In this document: positions 7,567-13,931 of the stretch, in pieces | Position numbering within the stretch: the stretch's first letter is position 1 | Layout: each line of letters opens with the position of its first letter | DNA from: Alphaproteobacteria bacterium | Lineage (GTDB): Bacteria; Pseudomonadota; Alphaproteobacteria; JAJTHO01 | NCBI GenBank assembly: GCA_021297975.1 | Contig: JAJTHO010000024.1 | Location: 1-26,445, forward strand | Length of the DNA stretch: 26,445 bases | Reading direction: 5' to 3' | Notes under the pieces: generated by a model | What the model saw: only the letters and a program-made list of their open reading frames with translations | What the model was told of the DNA's origin: nothing | Databases searched by the model: none | Translations under genes and position numbers: made by a program

Positions 7567-7625
7567 GTAGGAGTCTTCGCGCCGGGTTGGCAGCAGCCCC
7601 CTCTCTCCTTTGGCTTTGCCTGTCT

Positions 7626-7634
7626 TTTTCCACA
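7626..7634 (+). promoter_or_regulatory. DnaA box, one mismatch
   Basis: TTTTCCACA on plus differs from TTATCCACA only at position 3. It lies between the exact box and the AT-rich tract of the candidate origin. Confidence 0.55.
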
Positions 7635-7668
7635 GTGTTTACTATGGGGAGCGTTTGATTTATGGCTC

Positions 7669-7677
7669 TGGGGATAA
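7669..7677 (-). promoter_or_regulatory. DnaA box, one mismatch
   Basis: TGGGGATAA on plus (TTATCCCCA on minus), one mismatch to consensus. The same 9-mer recurs at 7722-7730, and the two copies bracket the AT-rich tract. Confidence 0.5.
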
Positions 7678-7721
7678 AGTGTGTACATTTTTGAAAGTAT
7701 ATTTCTTTTCGTTTTTTTATC

Positions 7722-7730
7722 TGGGGATAA
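7722..7730 (-). promoter_or_regulatory. DnaA box, one mismatch, second copy
   Basis: The second TGGGGATAA, preceded by CT in both copies, lies at the hemE-side edge of the AT-rich tract. Two identical variant boxes in one short region are unlikely by chance and support a functional array. Confidence 0.5.
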
Positions 7731-7822
7731 AACAAAGGGCAAAAATACCCGTCATACTTTTCCTTCCAATTTAGGCCTACAATACACTACCACTACCTTT
7801 TAATTAAAGATTAGAGTGAAGA

Positions 7823-8860
7823 ATGCCGAGTATAGTCGATACCGTTTTAAACCCCTCACCAGCCATAAAAACGCATCCAATCTGGTTTATGCGCCAAGCA
7901 GGGCGTTATCTACCCGAATATCGGGCATTACGCCAATCGAGCGCATCCTTTCTGGATTTTTGTTTTAACCCGGAATTATCGGTAACGGCAACATTGCAGC
8001 CTATTGAGCGTTTTGGTTTCGATGCGGCAATTATCTTTTCCGATATTCTCGTGATACCCTATGCGCTAGGGCAACACGTTACGTTTGTTGCCGGTGAGGG
8101 GCCTAAACTCGGCGGAGTGAGTCACCCGGATGATTTTCGGAAACTGGCAACGAAGTTAGATAGAGAGCGTCTCGTGACTGTCTATAGCGCCCTGCGTGCG
8201 GTGCGCGCGGCTTTGCCCGCAGAAACCGGTTTGATTGGCTTTTGCGGGATGCCGTGGACGCTGCTGCTGTACATGTGTGAAGGGGGCAGCCCCGGGGATG
8301 CGGTAAAAACACGACGCTGGTGTTATCAAGAGCCGGAGCGGATGCGGGCGCTATTATCCTTGCTGGAAAATGCCGTAATTGAACACGCTCTGCTGCAGCT
8401 GGAGGCCGGCGCGGATACTATACAACTTTTTGACAGCTGGGCGGGACTATGCCCAGCGCTTCTTCTAGAAGATTATGTTATCGGCTGCTGCGCCCGTATC
8501 AGTCGCGCTGTAAAAGAACGCTATCCCGCTGCACGCATTATTGCCTTTCCGCGTGGGATTGGTATGGGGCTTACGGCAATACTCGCTTTAGACGATGTGG
8601 ATGCGGTAAGTCTTGATACCAGCACACCCCTTCATCAGGTTGTGCCGCTACTGCCCTTAGGAAAGGCGCTACAGGGTAATTTAGATCCCCAAGCACTGGT
8701 AGTAGGGGGGAAGGTATTAACAGATGCTGTGGCGGCGATTTTAGAGAGCAGTAAGACTATACCGCATATCTTCAACCTGGGACACGGCATTGTGCCGGAA
8801 ACGCCGATAGAGCACGTGACAGCGGTTATTGAACAGGTGCGGGCATTTAAGGAAAGCTAA
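7823..8860 (+). CDS. hemE: Uroporphyrinogen decarboxylase HemE
   Basis: Decarboxylates the four acetate side chains of uroporphyrinogen III to give coproporphyrinogen III in haem synthesis. The protein has 345 residues. Signature regions: PIWFMRQAGRYLPEYRALR near the N-terminus (active-site arginines), FSDILVIPYALG (catalytic Asp), GFCGMPWTLLLYMCEG, ADTIQLFDSWAG, LQGNLDP, and FNLGHGIVPETPIEHV near the C-terminus (conserved His). The ATG is preceded by GAGTGAAG. It is the first gene rightward of the candidate origin, the classic alphaproteobacterial position. Its stop is only 9 bp from the convergent purF stop, and a possible terminator lies just inside purF. Confidence 0.97.
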   Translation: MPSIVDTVLNPSPAIKTHPIWFMRQAGRYLPEYRALRQSSASFLDFCFNPELSVTATLQPIERFGFDAAIIFSDILVIPYALGQHVTFVAGEGPKLGGVSHPDDFRKLATKLDRERLVTVYSALRAVRAALPAETGLIGFCGMPWTLLLYMCEGGSPGDAVKTRRWCYQEPERMRALLSLLENAVIEHALLQLEAGADTIQLFDSWAGLCPALLLEDYVIGCCARISRAVKERYPAARIIAFPRGIGMGLTAILALDDVDAVSLDTSTPLHQVVPLLPLGKALQGNLDPQALVVGGKVLTDAVAAILESSKTIPHIFNLGHGIVPETPIEHVTAVIEQVRAFKES

Positions 8861-8869
8861 GTCAGCTGT

Positions 8870-10342
8870 TCAGCAATGCAACAGCGCTTTGCGTTTTTTG
8901 CCTTTTTGTTCTGGTGTCATGTCCACTAGCGGTAACGGATAATCACCGGTGAAACAGGCATCACAATATTGCGGCATTTCCTTGTTGCGCTTCGCCTCAC
9001 CAACGGCGCGGTATAATCCATCCACAGATAGAAACGCGAGGGAATCCACCCCAATGTACTTCCGCATTTCTTCAAGGGTGTGGTTGCTCGCGAGAAGTTT
9101 TTCTTTAGAGGGTGTATCAATACCGTAAAAACAAGGGTTAATCGTGGGCGGGCTAGCAATGCGCAAATGCACTTCTTTGGCGCCAGCTTGGCGCACCATA
9201 TCAACAATTTTAACCGACGTTGTACCGCGAACAATACTGTCATCAACTAATATGACCCGCTTATCCTTAAGTTCTGCGCGGTTAGGGTTATGCTTCAGTT
9301 TCACACCCAAATGGCGGATTTGATCCGTTGGCTCAATAAAGGTGCGACCAACGTAATGATTACGGATGATACCCAGCTCAAACGGCAGGTTTGCAGCTTG
9401 CGCGTAGCCAATCGCCGCCGGCACACCGGAATCCGGCACGGGAATAACCACATCGGCGTTAATACCCGCTTCGTGCGCGAGTTCCATACCGATGCGGCGG
9501 CGCACGGCATAAACGCTTTTCTCGTTCAGATCGCTATCCGGTCGGGCAAAATAAATATACTCAAAAACACAAAACCGTGACGCCACGGCATCGAACGGAA
9601 AAAAGCTCTCCACTCGACCATCAGTATGCAGCACAATTAGTTCACCTGGGCTGATGTCACGTTCCAGTGTCGCGCCGATGATGTCCAAACCGCACGTTTC
9701 AGAAGCCAAAACGGGCTTACCGTCTAATCGACCTAAAACAAGCGGCCGAACACCCGCTGGATCGCGCACACCAATAACGCTATCTTTTGTAAGGCAGATA
9801 AGGGAGTAGGCTCCCGTCACTTGTTTGAGCGCTGCAATCAATCGTTCTACGACAGTTGAGGCGTTCTGTGCGCGTGCCATGAGGTGAATAATCACTTCGG
9901 TATCGGTTGTGGCTTGAAAAAGACTGCCGTTGTCTATGAGTTGCTGGCGCAATTTTAGTGCGTTGGTCAAGTTGCCGTTATGGGCAATAGCAAAGCCGCC
10001 GAAGGCGAGTTCAGCAAAAAGCGGTTGGACGTTGCGTAAAATCGTCTCGCCCGTTGTCGCATAGCGCACATGGCCAATGGCGGCGCTGCCCTTTAAGCGG
10101 GCAAGAACGGTACTATCAGCAAACGTGTCGCCCACCAGTCCTAAAGCGCGTTCAGCGAAAAAGCGATCCCCATCGGTCGTAACAATCCCTACCGCTTCCT
10201 GACCGCGGTGTTGCAGCGCATGAAGGCCGAGCGCGGTGTGCGAAGCCGCGGTTTCACAGCCAATAATACCGAAAACACCGCATTCTTCGCGTGGTTTATC
10301 GGCATCACCGAAGCGAGACGCGGAGGGAAAAAAATCAACCAT
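8870..10342 (-). CDS. purF: Amidophosphoribosyltransferase PurF
   Basis: Transfers the amide nitrogen of glutamine to PRPP, the first committed step of purine synthesis. The protein has 490 residues. The N-terminal nucleophile Cys21 in EECGVFGIIG follows a propeptide of about 20 residues that should be cleaved off. The PRPP-binding loop is VILVDDSIVRGTTS. Cysteines in RFCVFEYIYFARPDS, NPCFYGIDTP and YCDACFTGDYP correspond to the [4Fe-4S] ligands of the Bacillus-type enzyme, so this is the Fe-S-containing class. The start is preceded by AGGA. It follows cvpA with a 2-bp gap; the cvpA-purF pairing is widespread, including in E. coli. Both genes face the origin, against the direction of hemE, hemJ and rho. 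Confidence 0.96.
   Translation of the reverse strand: MVDFFPSASRFGDADKPREECGVFGIIGCETAASHTALGLHALQHRGQEAVGIVTTDGDRFFAERALGLVGDTFADSTVLARLKGSAAIGHVRYATTGETILRNVQPLFAELAFGGFAIAHNGNLTNALKLRQQLIDNGSLFQATTDTEVIIHLMARAQNASTVVERLIAALKQVTGAYSLICLTKDSVIGVRDPAGVRPLVLGRLDGKPVLASETCGLDIIGATLERDISPGELIVLHTDGRVESFFPFDAVASRFCVFEYIYFARPDSDLNEKSVYAVRRRIGMELAHEAGINADVVIPVPDSGVPAAIGYAQAANLPFELGIIRNHYVGRTFIEPTDQIRHLGVKLKHNPNRAELKDKRVILVDDSIVRGTTSVKIVDMVRQAGAKEVHLRIASPPTINPCFYGIDTPSKEKLLASNHTLEEMRKYIGVDSLAFLSVDGLYRAVGEAKRNKEMPQYCDACFTGDYPLPLVDMTPEQKGKKRKALLHC
8883..8899 (+). terminator. Possible intrinsic terminator of hemE, inside the purF 3' end
   Basis: AGCGC, loop TTT, then GCGTT can form a 5-bp hairpin (one G-U pair) followed by a short T run, with more T residues shortly after. 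It starts 23 bp past the hemE stop and lies within purF coding sequence. The stem is short, so efficiency is doubtful. Confidence 0.3.
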
Positions 10343-10344
10343 GG

Positions 10345-11094
10345 TTATTCCTGTATTGTTTCAATCAGCTTATCGAGATTGTTTATATCACTGTTATCGA
10401 CACCCTTGGTTTTATTTTTTTCATTGTTTGCCGGGCTTGCGGGATATTTTTTATCTTTTTCCGAATTTTGTTTCTCCTTGTTTCGTTCTTCCCGCTCCTT
10501 TAAAGCTTTATCGAGCGCATTGCGGCTTTTTTGTGCGGAGCTTTCCGTATCTTTATTTCTTTTAGAATCTTTTTCCGAAAAAGGAGAAATATCCTTTTCT
10601 AAGTCTTTTGGAAGCAAATCCAGCAAAAGACCGCTGCTGACCTCAATAAGCGGCAAGGTGCGGGCTTTTTCAAGCCATTTTGGCGGCGCGGTATCTTTGT
10701 CATCAGCAGTTGCAAGGAACAATAAATACGACAAAGAAACAATAACTATACCACGCACCACGCCAAAACCAAAACCAAGGGTGCGATCGAGGCCGCCTAA
10801 CGCGCCATCTTCAACGCGATCACTGATGCGGGACGTAATCAGTAAACAAATAGCGAGCACGCCTAAAAACACCGTACCAAAAGCAAGGATGTGGGCAAAA
10901 GTCTCGCTATCCGTTGTTTTTAACCAGAAAGGGAAAGTTGGTTTGTGAGCATACATGCCGACAAAAAGTGCGGCCGCCCAGGAAAAAATACTGAGAATTT
11001 CCTTAACAAGTCCGCGCAGTAAACCGATAAGTGCTGAAACACAAACGAGTGCGGCAACGGATACGTCTACGATATGTAATGAATAACCATCCAT
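10345..11094 (-). CDS. cvpA: CvpA-family membrane protein with a long charged tail
   Basis: Inner-membrane protein named for colicin V production. It is often paired with purF; its molecular role is unsettled. The protein has 249 residues. About 150 residues form the CvpA domain with four hydrophobic segments (roughly 8-30, 33-50, 68-90 and 105-127), including DVSVAALVCVSALIGLLRGLVKE and GGLDRTLGFGFGVVRGIV. The remaining part (from about 163) is hydrophilic, Lys/Glu/Asn/Ser-rich and low-complexity. Its DNA (about 10350-10620) is visibly more AT-rich than its neighbours. The stop lies 2 bp before the purF start. The upstream gene hemJ diverges, with only 18 bp between the annotated starts. Confidence 0.88.
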   Translation of the reverse strand: MDGYSLHIVDVSVAALVCVSALIGLLRGLVKEILSIFSWAAALFVGMYAHKPTFPFWLKTTDSETFAHILAFGTVFLGVLAICLLITSRISDRVEDGALGGLDRTLGFGFGVVRGIVIVSLSYLLFLATADDKDTAPPKWLEKARTLPLIEVSSGLLLDLLPKDLEKDISPFSEKDSKRNKDTESSAQKSRNALDKALKEREERNKEKQNSEKDKKYPASPANNEKNKTKGVDNSDINNLDKLIETIQE

Positions 11095-11112
11095 GAGCGC
11101 TTGTAACCGTCT

Positions 11113-11592
11113 ATGGATAACTTGACAAGGATTCCGGCAGCCCTTAGCCCATATAGTGTGGATAACAGTTATTTAGTGTTCAAAGCGCTGCATATTATTA
11201 GTTTTACCGCATGGCTGGCGGCGCTATTTTACTTGCCCAGGCTGTATGTTTATCATGCAGCAGTTAAAATCGGTTCAGAAACAGATATTTTACTGCAAAC
11301 GATGGAACGACGCTTGCAGCGGGCAATTATGACGCCGGCGATGCTGGCAACATTTTTGTTTGGCGTGTTGATGGCGTTGGATAACACTGCGCTAATGCAG
11401 GGTGGCTGGTTTCATGCTAAACTAACGCTCGTGTTATTGATGGCTGGATTCCACGGTTATATTTGCAAAGTGCGGCGGGATTTTGTAGCTGGTTCAAACC
11501 AGCGGAGCGGACGTTTTTACCGCTGGATTAATGAAATACCTACTATATTGCTGATAGCCATAGTTTTGCTTGCAGTGTTAAAGCCGTTCTGA
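11113..11592 (+). CDS. hemJ: Protoporphyrinogen IX oxidase HemJ
   Basis: Membrane protein that oxidises protoporphyrinogen IX to protoporphyrin IX, used by most Alphaproteobacteria in place of HemG or HemY. The 159-residue protein has four hydrophobic segments and the conserved FKALHIISFTAWLAALFYLPRLYVYH (His27, His48 haem-ligand candidates), then the KLTLVLLMAGFHGY segment. The start is uncertain. The ATG at 11113 leaves only 18 bp to cvpA, has no Shine-Dalgarno sequence, and gives about 15 residues more than usual. In-frame GTG codons at 11158 and 11176 would give 144 or 138 residues, closer to the family size. An exact DnaA box (11157-11165) overlaps this region. With hemE it makes two haem genes near the origin. 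Confidence 0.88.
   Translation: MDNLTRIPAALSPYSVDNSYLVFKALHIISFTAWLAALFYLPRLYVYHAAVKIGSETDILLQTMERRLQRAIMTPAMLATFLFGVLMALDNTALMQGGWFHAKLTLVLLMAGFHGYICKVRRDFVAGSNQRSGRFYRWINEIPTILLIAIVLLAVLKPF
11157..11165 (-). promoter_or_regulatory. Exact DnaA-box sequence at the 5' end of hemJ
   Basis: TGTGGATAA matches the DnaA consensus exactly, and TATGGATAA (11112-11120, one mismatch) overlaps the annotated hemJ ATG. It could be a DnaA control site for the divergent cvpA/hemJ promoters. It could also be chance or a coding constraint. Confidence 0.3.
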
Positions 11593-11692
11593 TAATGCTT
11601 ATCTAGCTGGACAGAATTGGCTTTAGCGTTCCCTACGCAGTGCCGCTAGCTTTCATAGAAATACACTCCCTCAACATATTAAAGAAACACGT

Positions 11693-12997
11693 ATGCATCT
11701 CCAAGACCTGAAGAAGAAGACCATGGGCGAACTCTTACGCCATGCAGAAGAACTTGAAATTGAAAACCCGGCGGGGATGCGTAAGCAGGAACTTACCTTT
11801 GCGGTATTAAAGCGTCTTGCAGAAAATGATGTGGCTATTTTTGGTCGCGGCGTTTTGGAAATGCTGAGTGATGGTTTTGGCTTTTTACGGTCTCCGGAAT
11901 CAAATTATTTGCCGGGGCCTGATGATATTTATGTCGCACCGGCGCAGGTTAAACGCTTTGGCCTGCGCACCGGTGACACCTTAGAAGGACAAATCCGCGC
12001 ACCGAAAGACGGAGAGCGGTATTTTGCCTTGGAAAAACTCAACACCGTCAACTTTGATGAGCCAGAACGCACCCGCACGCGAGTGAGTTTTGACAATTTG
12101 ACCGCGCTGTATCCGGATAGTCGGCTGATTATGGAGCTGGAGCAGAGTGCCGTTCAAGAACCGATAGCCGATGCGCGTAATGGCAAAGGAAAGCCGGTTC
12201 AGAAGGATTACACACAGCGTATTTTGGATGTTATTTGCCCGATTGGTAAGGGACAGCGGGCACTTATTGTCGCGCCGCCGCGCACGGGTAAGACCGTGAT
12301 GCTGCAAAACATTGCCCACGCGATTACCTCTAACCACCCAGAATGCTTTTTAATGGTGCTGCTTATTGATGAGCGGCCAGAAGAAGTGACGGATATGGCG
12401 CGCTCGGTAAAAGGTGAGGTGGTTAGTTCTACCTTTGACGAGCCAGCGCATCGCCATGTGCAGGTTACTGAAATGGTTCTCGAAAAAGCTAAGCGCCTGG
12501 TTGAGCATAAAAAAGATGTGGTTATTCTGCTTGATTCGATAACCCGGCTTGGGCGCGCGTATAACACAGTGGTGCCCTCATCAGGTAAGGTTTTGACCGG
12601 CGGTGTGGACGCTAATGCGTTGCAGCGTCCCAAACGTTTCTTTGGTGCGGCGCGTAATATAGAAGAAGGCGGCTCGTTAACCATTATCGCCACCGCGCTT
12701 ATTGATACCGGCAGCCGGATGGATGAAGTTATCTTTGAAGAATTCAAGGGGACTGGTAACAGTGAGATTGTTCTTGATCGCAAACTCGCCGATCGCCGCA
12801 CCTTCCCGTCACTGGACGTTACAAAATCGGGAACCCGTAAGGAAGAGTTGCTGGTGGATAAAGCGCGCCTTAGCAAAATGTGGGTCTTGCGCCGTGTGCT
12901 GATGCAGATGGGCCCTACAGAAGCTATGGATTTCTTGGTTGATAAGCTGCGCAATTCTAAAACAAACGATGATTTTTTTGATTCAATGAATGCGTAA
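11693..12997 (+). CDS. rho: Transcription termination factor Rho
   Basis: Hexameric RNA-dependent ATPase and helicase that ends transcription at Rho-dependent sites. The protein has 434 residues. In order: N-terminal helical domain (LQDLKKKTMGELLRHAEEL), the OB-fold RNA-binding site with the RNP-like DGFGFLR (60-66), Walker A APPRTGKT (194-201), Walker B VVILLDS (from 276), the Q-loop region LTGGVDANALQRPKRFFGAAR (from 301), and the R-loop KGTGN. All expected motifs are intact. The 100 bp before it (11593-11692) holds no obvious hairpin or strong promoter that I can identify. Few intrinsic terminators are visible in this window, which fits heavy use of Rho. Confidence 0.97.
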   Translation: MHLQDLKKKTMGELLRHAEELEIENPAGMRKQELTFAVLKRLAENDVAIFGRGVLEMLSDGFGFLRSPESNYLPGPDDIYVAPAQVKRFGLRTGDTLEGQIRAPKDGERYFALEKLNTVNFDEPERTRTRVSFDNLTALYPDSRLIMELEQSAVQEPIADARNGKGKPVQKDYTQRILDVICPIGKGQRALIVAPPRTGKTVMLQNIAHAITSNHPECFLMVLLIDERPEEVTDMARSVKGEVVSSTFDEPAHRHVQVTEMVLEKAKRLVEHKKDVVILLDSITRLGRAYNTVVPSSGKVLTGGVDANALQRPKRFFGAARNIEEGGSLTIIATALIDTGSRMDEVIFEEFKGTGNSEIVLDRKLADRRTFPSLDVTKSGTRKEELLVDKARLSKMWVLRRVLMQMGPTEAMDFLVDKLRNSKTNDDFFDSMNA

Positions 12998-13044
12998 GTG
13001 AAACGGCGTTAACTCAGTTCAATCAATTGTTTGGACGGCGCCCT

Positions 13045-13503
13045 TTATAGGAACCAAGTCAGTGTGACGGCGGTTGAGGCATCACCCATCGCGCCGCTGT
13101 AGTAGTGTTGCCGTCTCCCGGTCTCGACAGCGCCCAATTGAGCGTAAAGACGTAGCGCGGCAGTATTGCTGAGCGCGGCTTCAAGATACACGGTTGTTAT
13201 ACCTAAGGTGCGGCAGGCCGTTGCCGTTTGTTGCAACAACGAACGCGCCGCGCCCTGACCGCGCCGGTGCGGCAGCACAAGAATTTGCAAAATTTCTGCT
13301 GTGTCATTAGCCAACTGTTGGCAGAGACAATACCCCTGTATTGCTAATGTTTCACGTGAAACATCAAGCGTGGTAAGTGGTGAGGCTATTAACGTATAAA
13401 GATAGTCGGCATCCCAGGCTTTATTAAAATAAAGCGGCTGCAGTTGTTGAATGTGCTTTATAAAAAGATACGCATCATCCTTATTAAAAGACGTCTTAGG
13501 CAT
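13045..13503 (-). CDS. rimI: GNAT acetyltransferase, RimI-like (ribosomal protein N-terminal acetylation)
   Basis: GNAT-family enzyme that transfers acetyl from acetyl-CoA to an N-terminal amine, classically of ribosomal protein bS18. From the chosen ATG the protein has 152 residues. The acetyl-CoA loop is LPHRRGQGAARSLL (about 78-90). Motif B is TVYLEAALSNTAALRLYAQLGAVETGRRQHYY, which closely fits RimI. The start is uncertain: the ATG at 13503 overlaps the tsaB stop by 8 bp, one at 13518 adds five codons, and the frame stays open to 13605. None has a clear Shine-Dalgarno sequence. The second parS copy lies inside it and encodes VSRET (residues 48-52). Pairing with tsaB is a common context. 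Confidence 0.87.
   Translation of the reverse strand: MPKTSFNKDDAYLFIKHIQQLQPLYFNKAWDADYLYTLIASPLTTLDVSRETLAIQGYCLCQQLANDTAEILQILVLPHRRGQGAARSLLQQTATACRTLGITTVYLEAALSNTAALRLYAQLGAVETGRRQHYYSGAMGDASTAVTLTWFL
13348..13363. other. parS site 2, inside rimI
   Basis: Exact TGTTTCACGTGAAACA, about 5.7 kb from the candidate origin on the right replichore. It encodes VSRET of RimI on the minus strand. The match extends to 21 bp (13346-13366) with the flanks of the other two copies, in minus orientation. Confidence 0.93.
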
Positions 13504-13924
13504 ATTTATCAGTGCCATACAGCGGATGTAGAGGAGCGTTGACTGAATCGACCACAGCATGAATATGCGTCCCCAGATGCCTAAAGAAATCAGCGGGCGT
13601 GGCAAATTTTAGCGGATCGTCTCTGCTATTGGCAGCGCTATCTAAAAAAGAGACACCATAAAGCGCCACGCCGTCTAAGGACAAACCGCGGGCAAAAGCC
13701 AGAGAGCTGCGGATACCGGTGTAGGAGCCGCGTCCTAAGTGCACAACCGCACGCTCAATTTTTGGTAAATGCGGCCAGAGAGCTGTTACGGAGGTCATAA
13801 GCCATTCGCTGCTGCCGCGCTGTTGTTGCGTGATTATACAGAGAATAACCGTGTTATTATGAAGTACGGCAAAGCCTAAAGGGTCAACGGCAAGATTTAA
13901 TACTAAAGTGTTTATATCACTCAT
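13496..13924 (-). CDS. tsaB: Short TsaB-like protein (t6A tRNA modification complex)
   Basis: TsaB (YeaZ) is the scaffold that pairs with TsaD and TsaE to place threonylcarbamoyl on A37 of ANN-decoding tRNAs. This 142-residue protein has the first-lobe features: an N-terminal strand LVLNLAVDPLGFAVLHN and LGRGSYTGIRSSLAFARGL (64-81), matching the family signature GPGSFTGxR. TsaB proteins are usually about 200-230 residues, so most of the second ASKHA lobe is missing here. The DNA shows no obvious frameshift continuation, because rimI starts where it ends. The context (nfu, tsaB, rimI) supports the call. It is either a minimal TsaB keeping the dimerisation lobe or a degenerating gene. Confidence 0.75.
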   Translation of the reverse strand: MSDINTLVLNLAVDPLGFAVLHNNTVILCIITQQQRGSSEWLMTSVTALWPHLPKIERAVVHLGRGSYTGIRSSLAFARGLSLDGVALYGVSFLDSAANSRDDPLKFATPADFFRHLGTHIHAVVDSVNAPLHPLYGTDKYA

Positions 13925-13931
13925 TAGTAGT

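Larger units (their letters stand above)
7500..7822. other. Putative chromosomal replication origin (oriC)
   Basis: A 323-bp non-coding gap, by far the longest in the window, between divergent ppsR and hemE. In Caulobacter and Rickettsia the mapped or assigned origin lies beside hemE. Seen in sequence: one exact DnaA box (7558-7566, minus orientation of TTATCCACA) and three boxes with one mismatch: TTTTCCACA at 7626-7634 on plus, TGGGGATAA at 7669-7677 and 7722-7730 on minus. AAGCTGTG is repeated with an 11-bp period (7543-7561). An AT-rich tract at about 7681-7735 could be the unwinding element. A TTTAATTAAA palindrome lies at 7799-7808. Promoters for ppsR and hemE must also lie here; TACAAT at 7778-7783 is a possible -10 for hemE, but no convincing -35 precedes it. 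The location is inferred, not measured. Confidence 0.8.

Noticed and set aside
7500..7742. Upstream extension of ppsR by 81 codons, and a 75-codon minus-strand frame at 7508-7735
   Set aside because: Both lie in the DnaA-box region, lack conserved residues, and the internal ppsR ATG at 7499 has a good ribosome-binding site and the family's usual N-terminus.
10208..10948. A 246-codon plus-strand open frame, mostly antisense to cvpA
   Set aside because: Phe/Ser-rich composition is what the complement of Lys/Glu-rich CvpA codons gives. No ribosome-binding site and no family features.
11122..11157. TTGACA as a -35 element inside the annotated hemJ start
   Set aside because: The nearest TATAGT is 24 bases away, too far for a standard promoter spacer.
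12208..12954. A 248-codon minus-strand open frame antisense to rho
   Set aside because: Ser/Arg-rich shadow of a highly conserved gene; no start signal or motif.
12998..13044. Terminator between convergent rho and rimI
   Set aside because: GGCG...CGCC fragments do not form a continuous stem with a U-tract.
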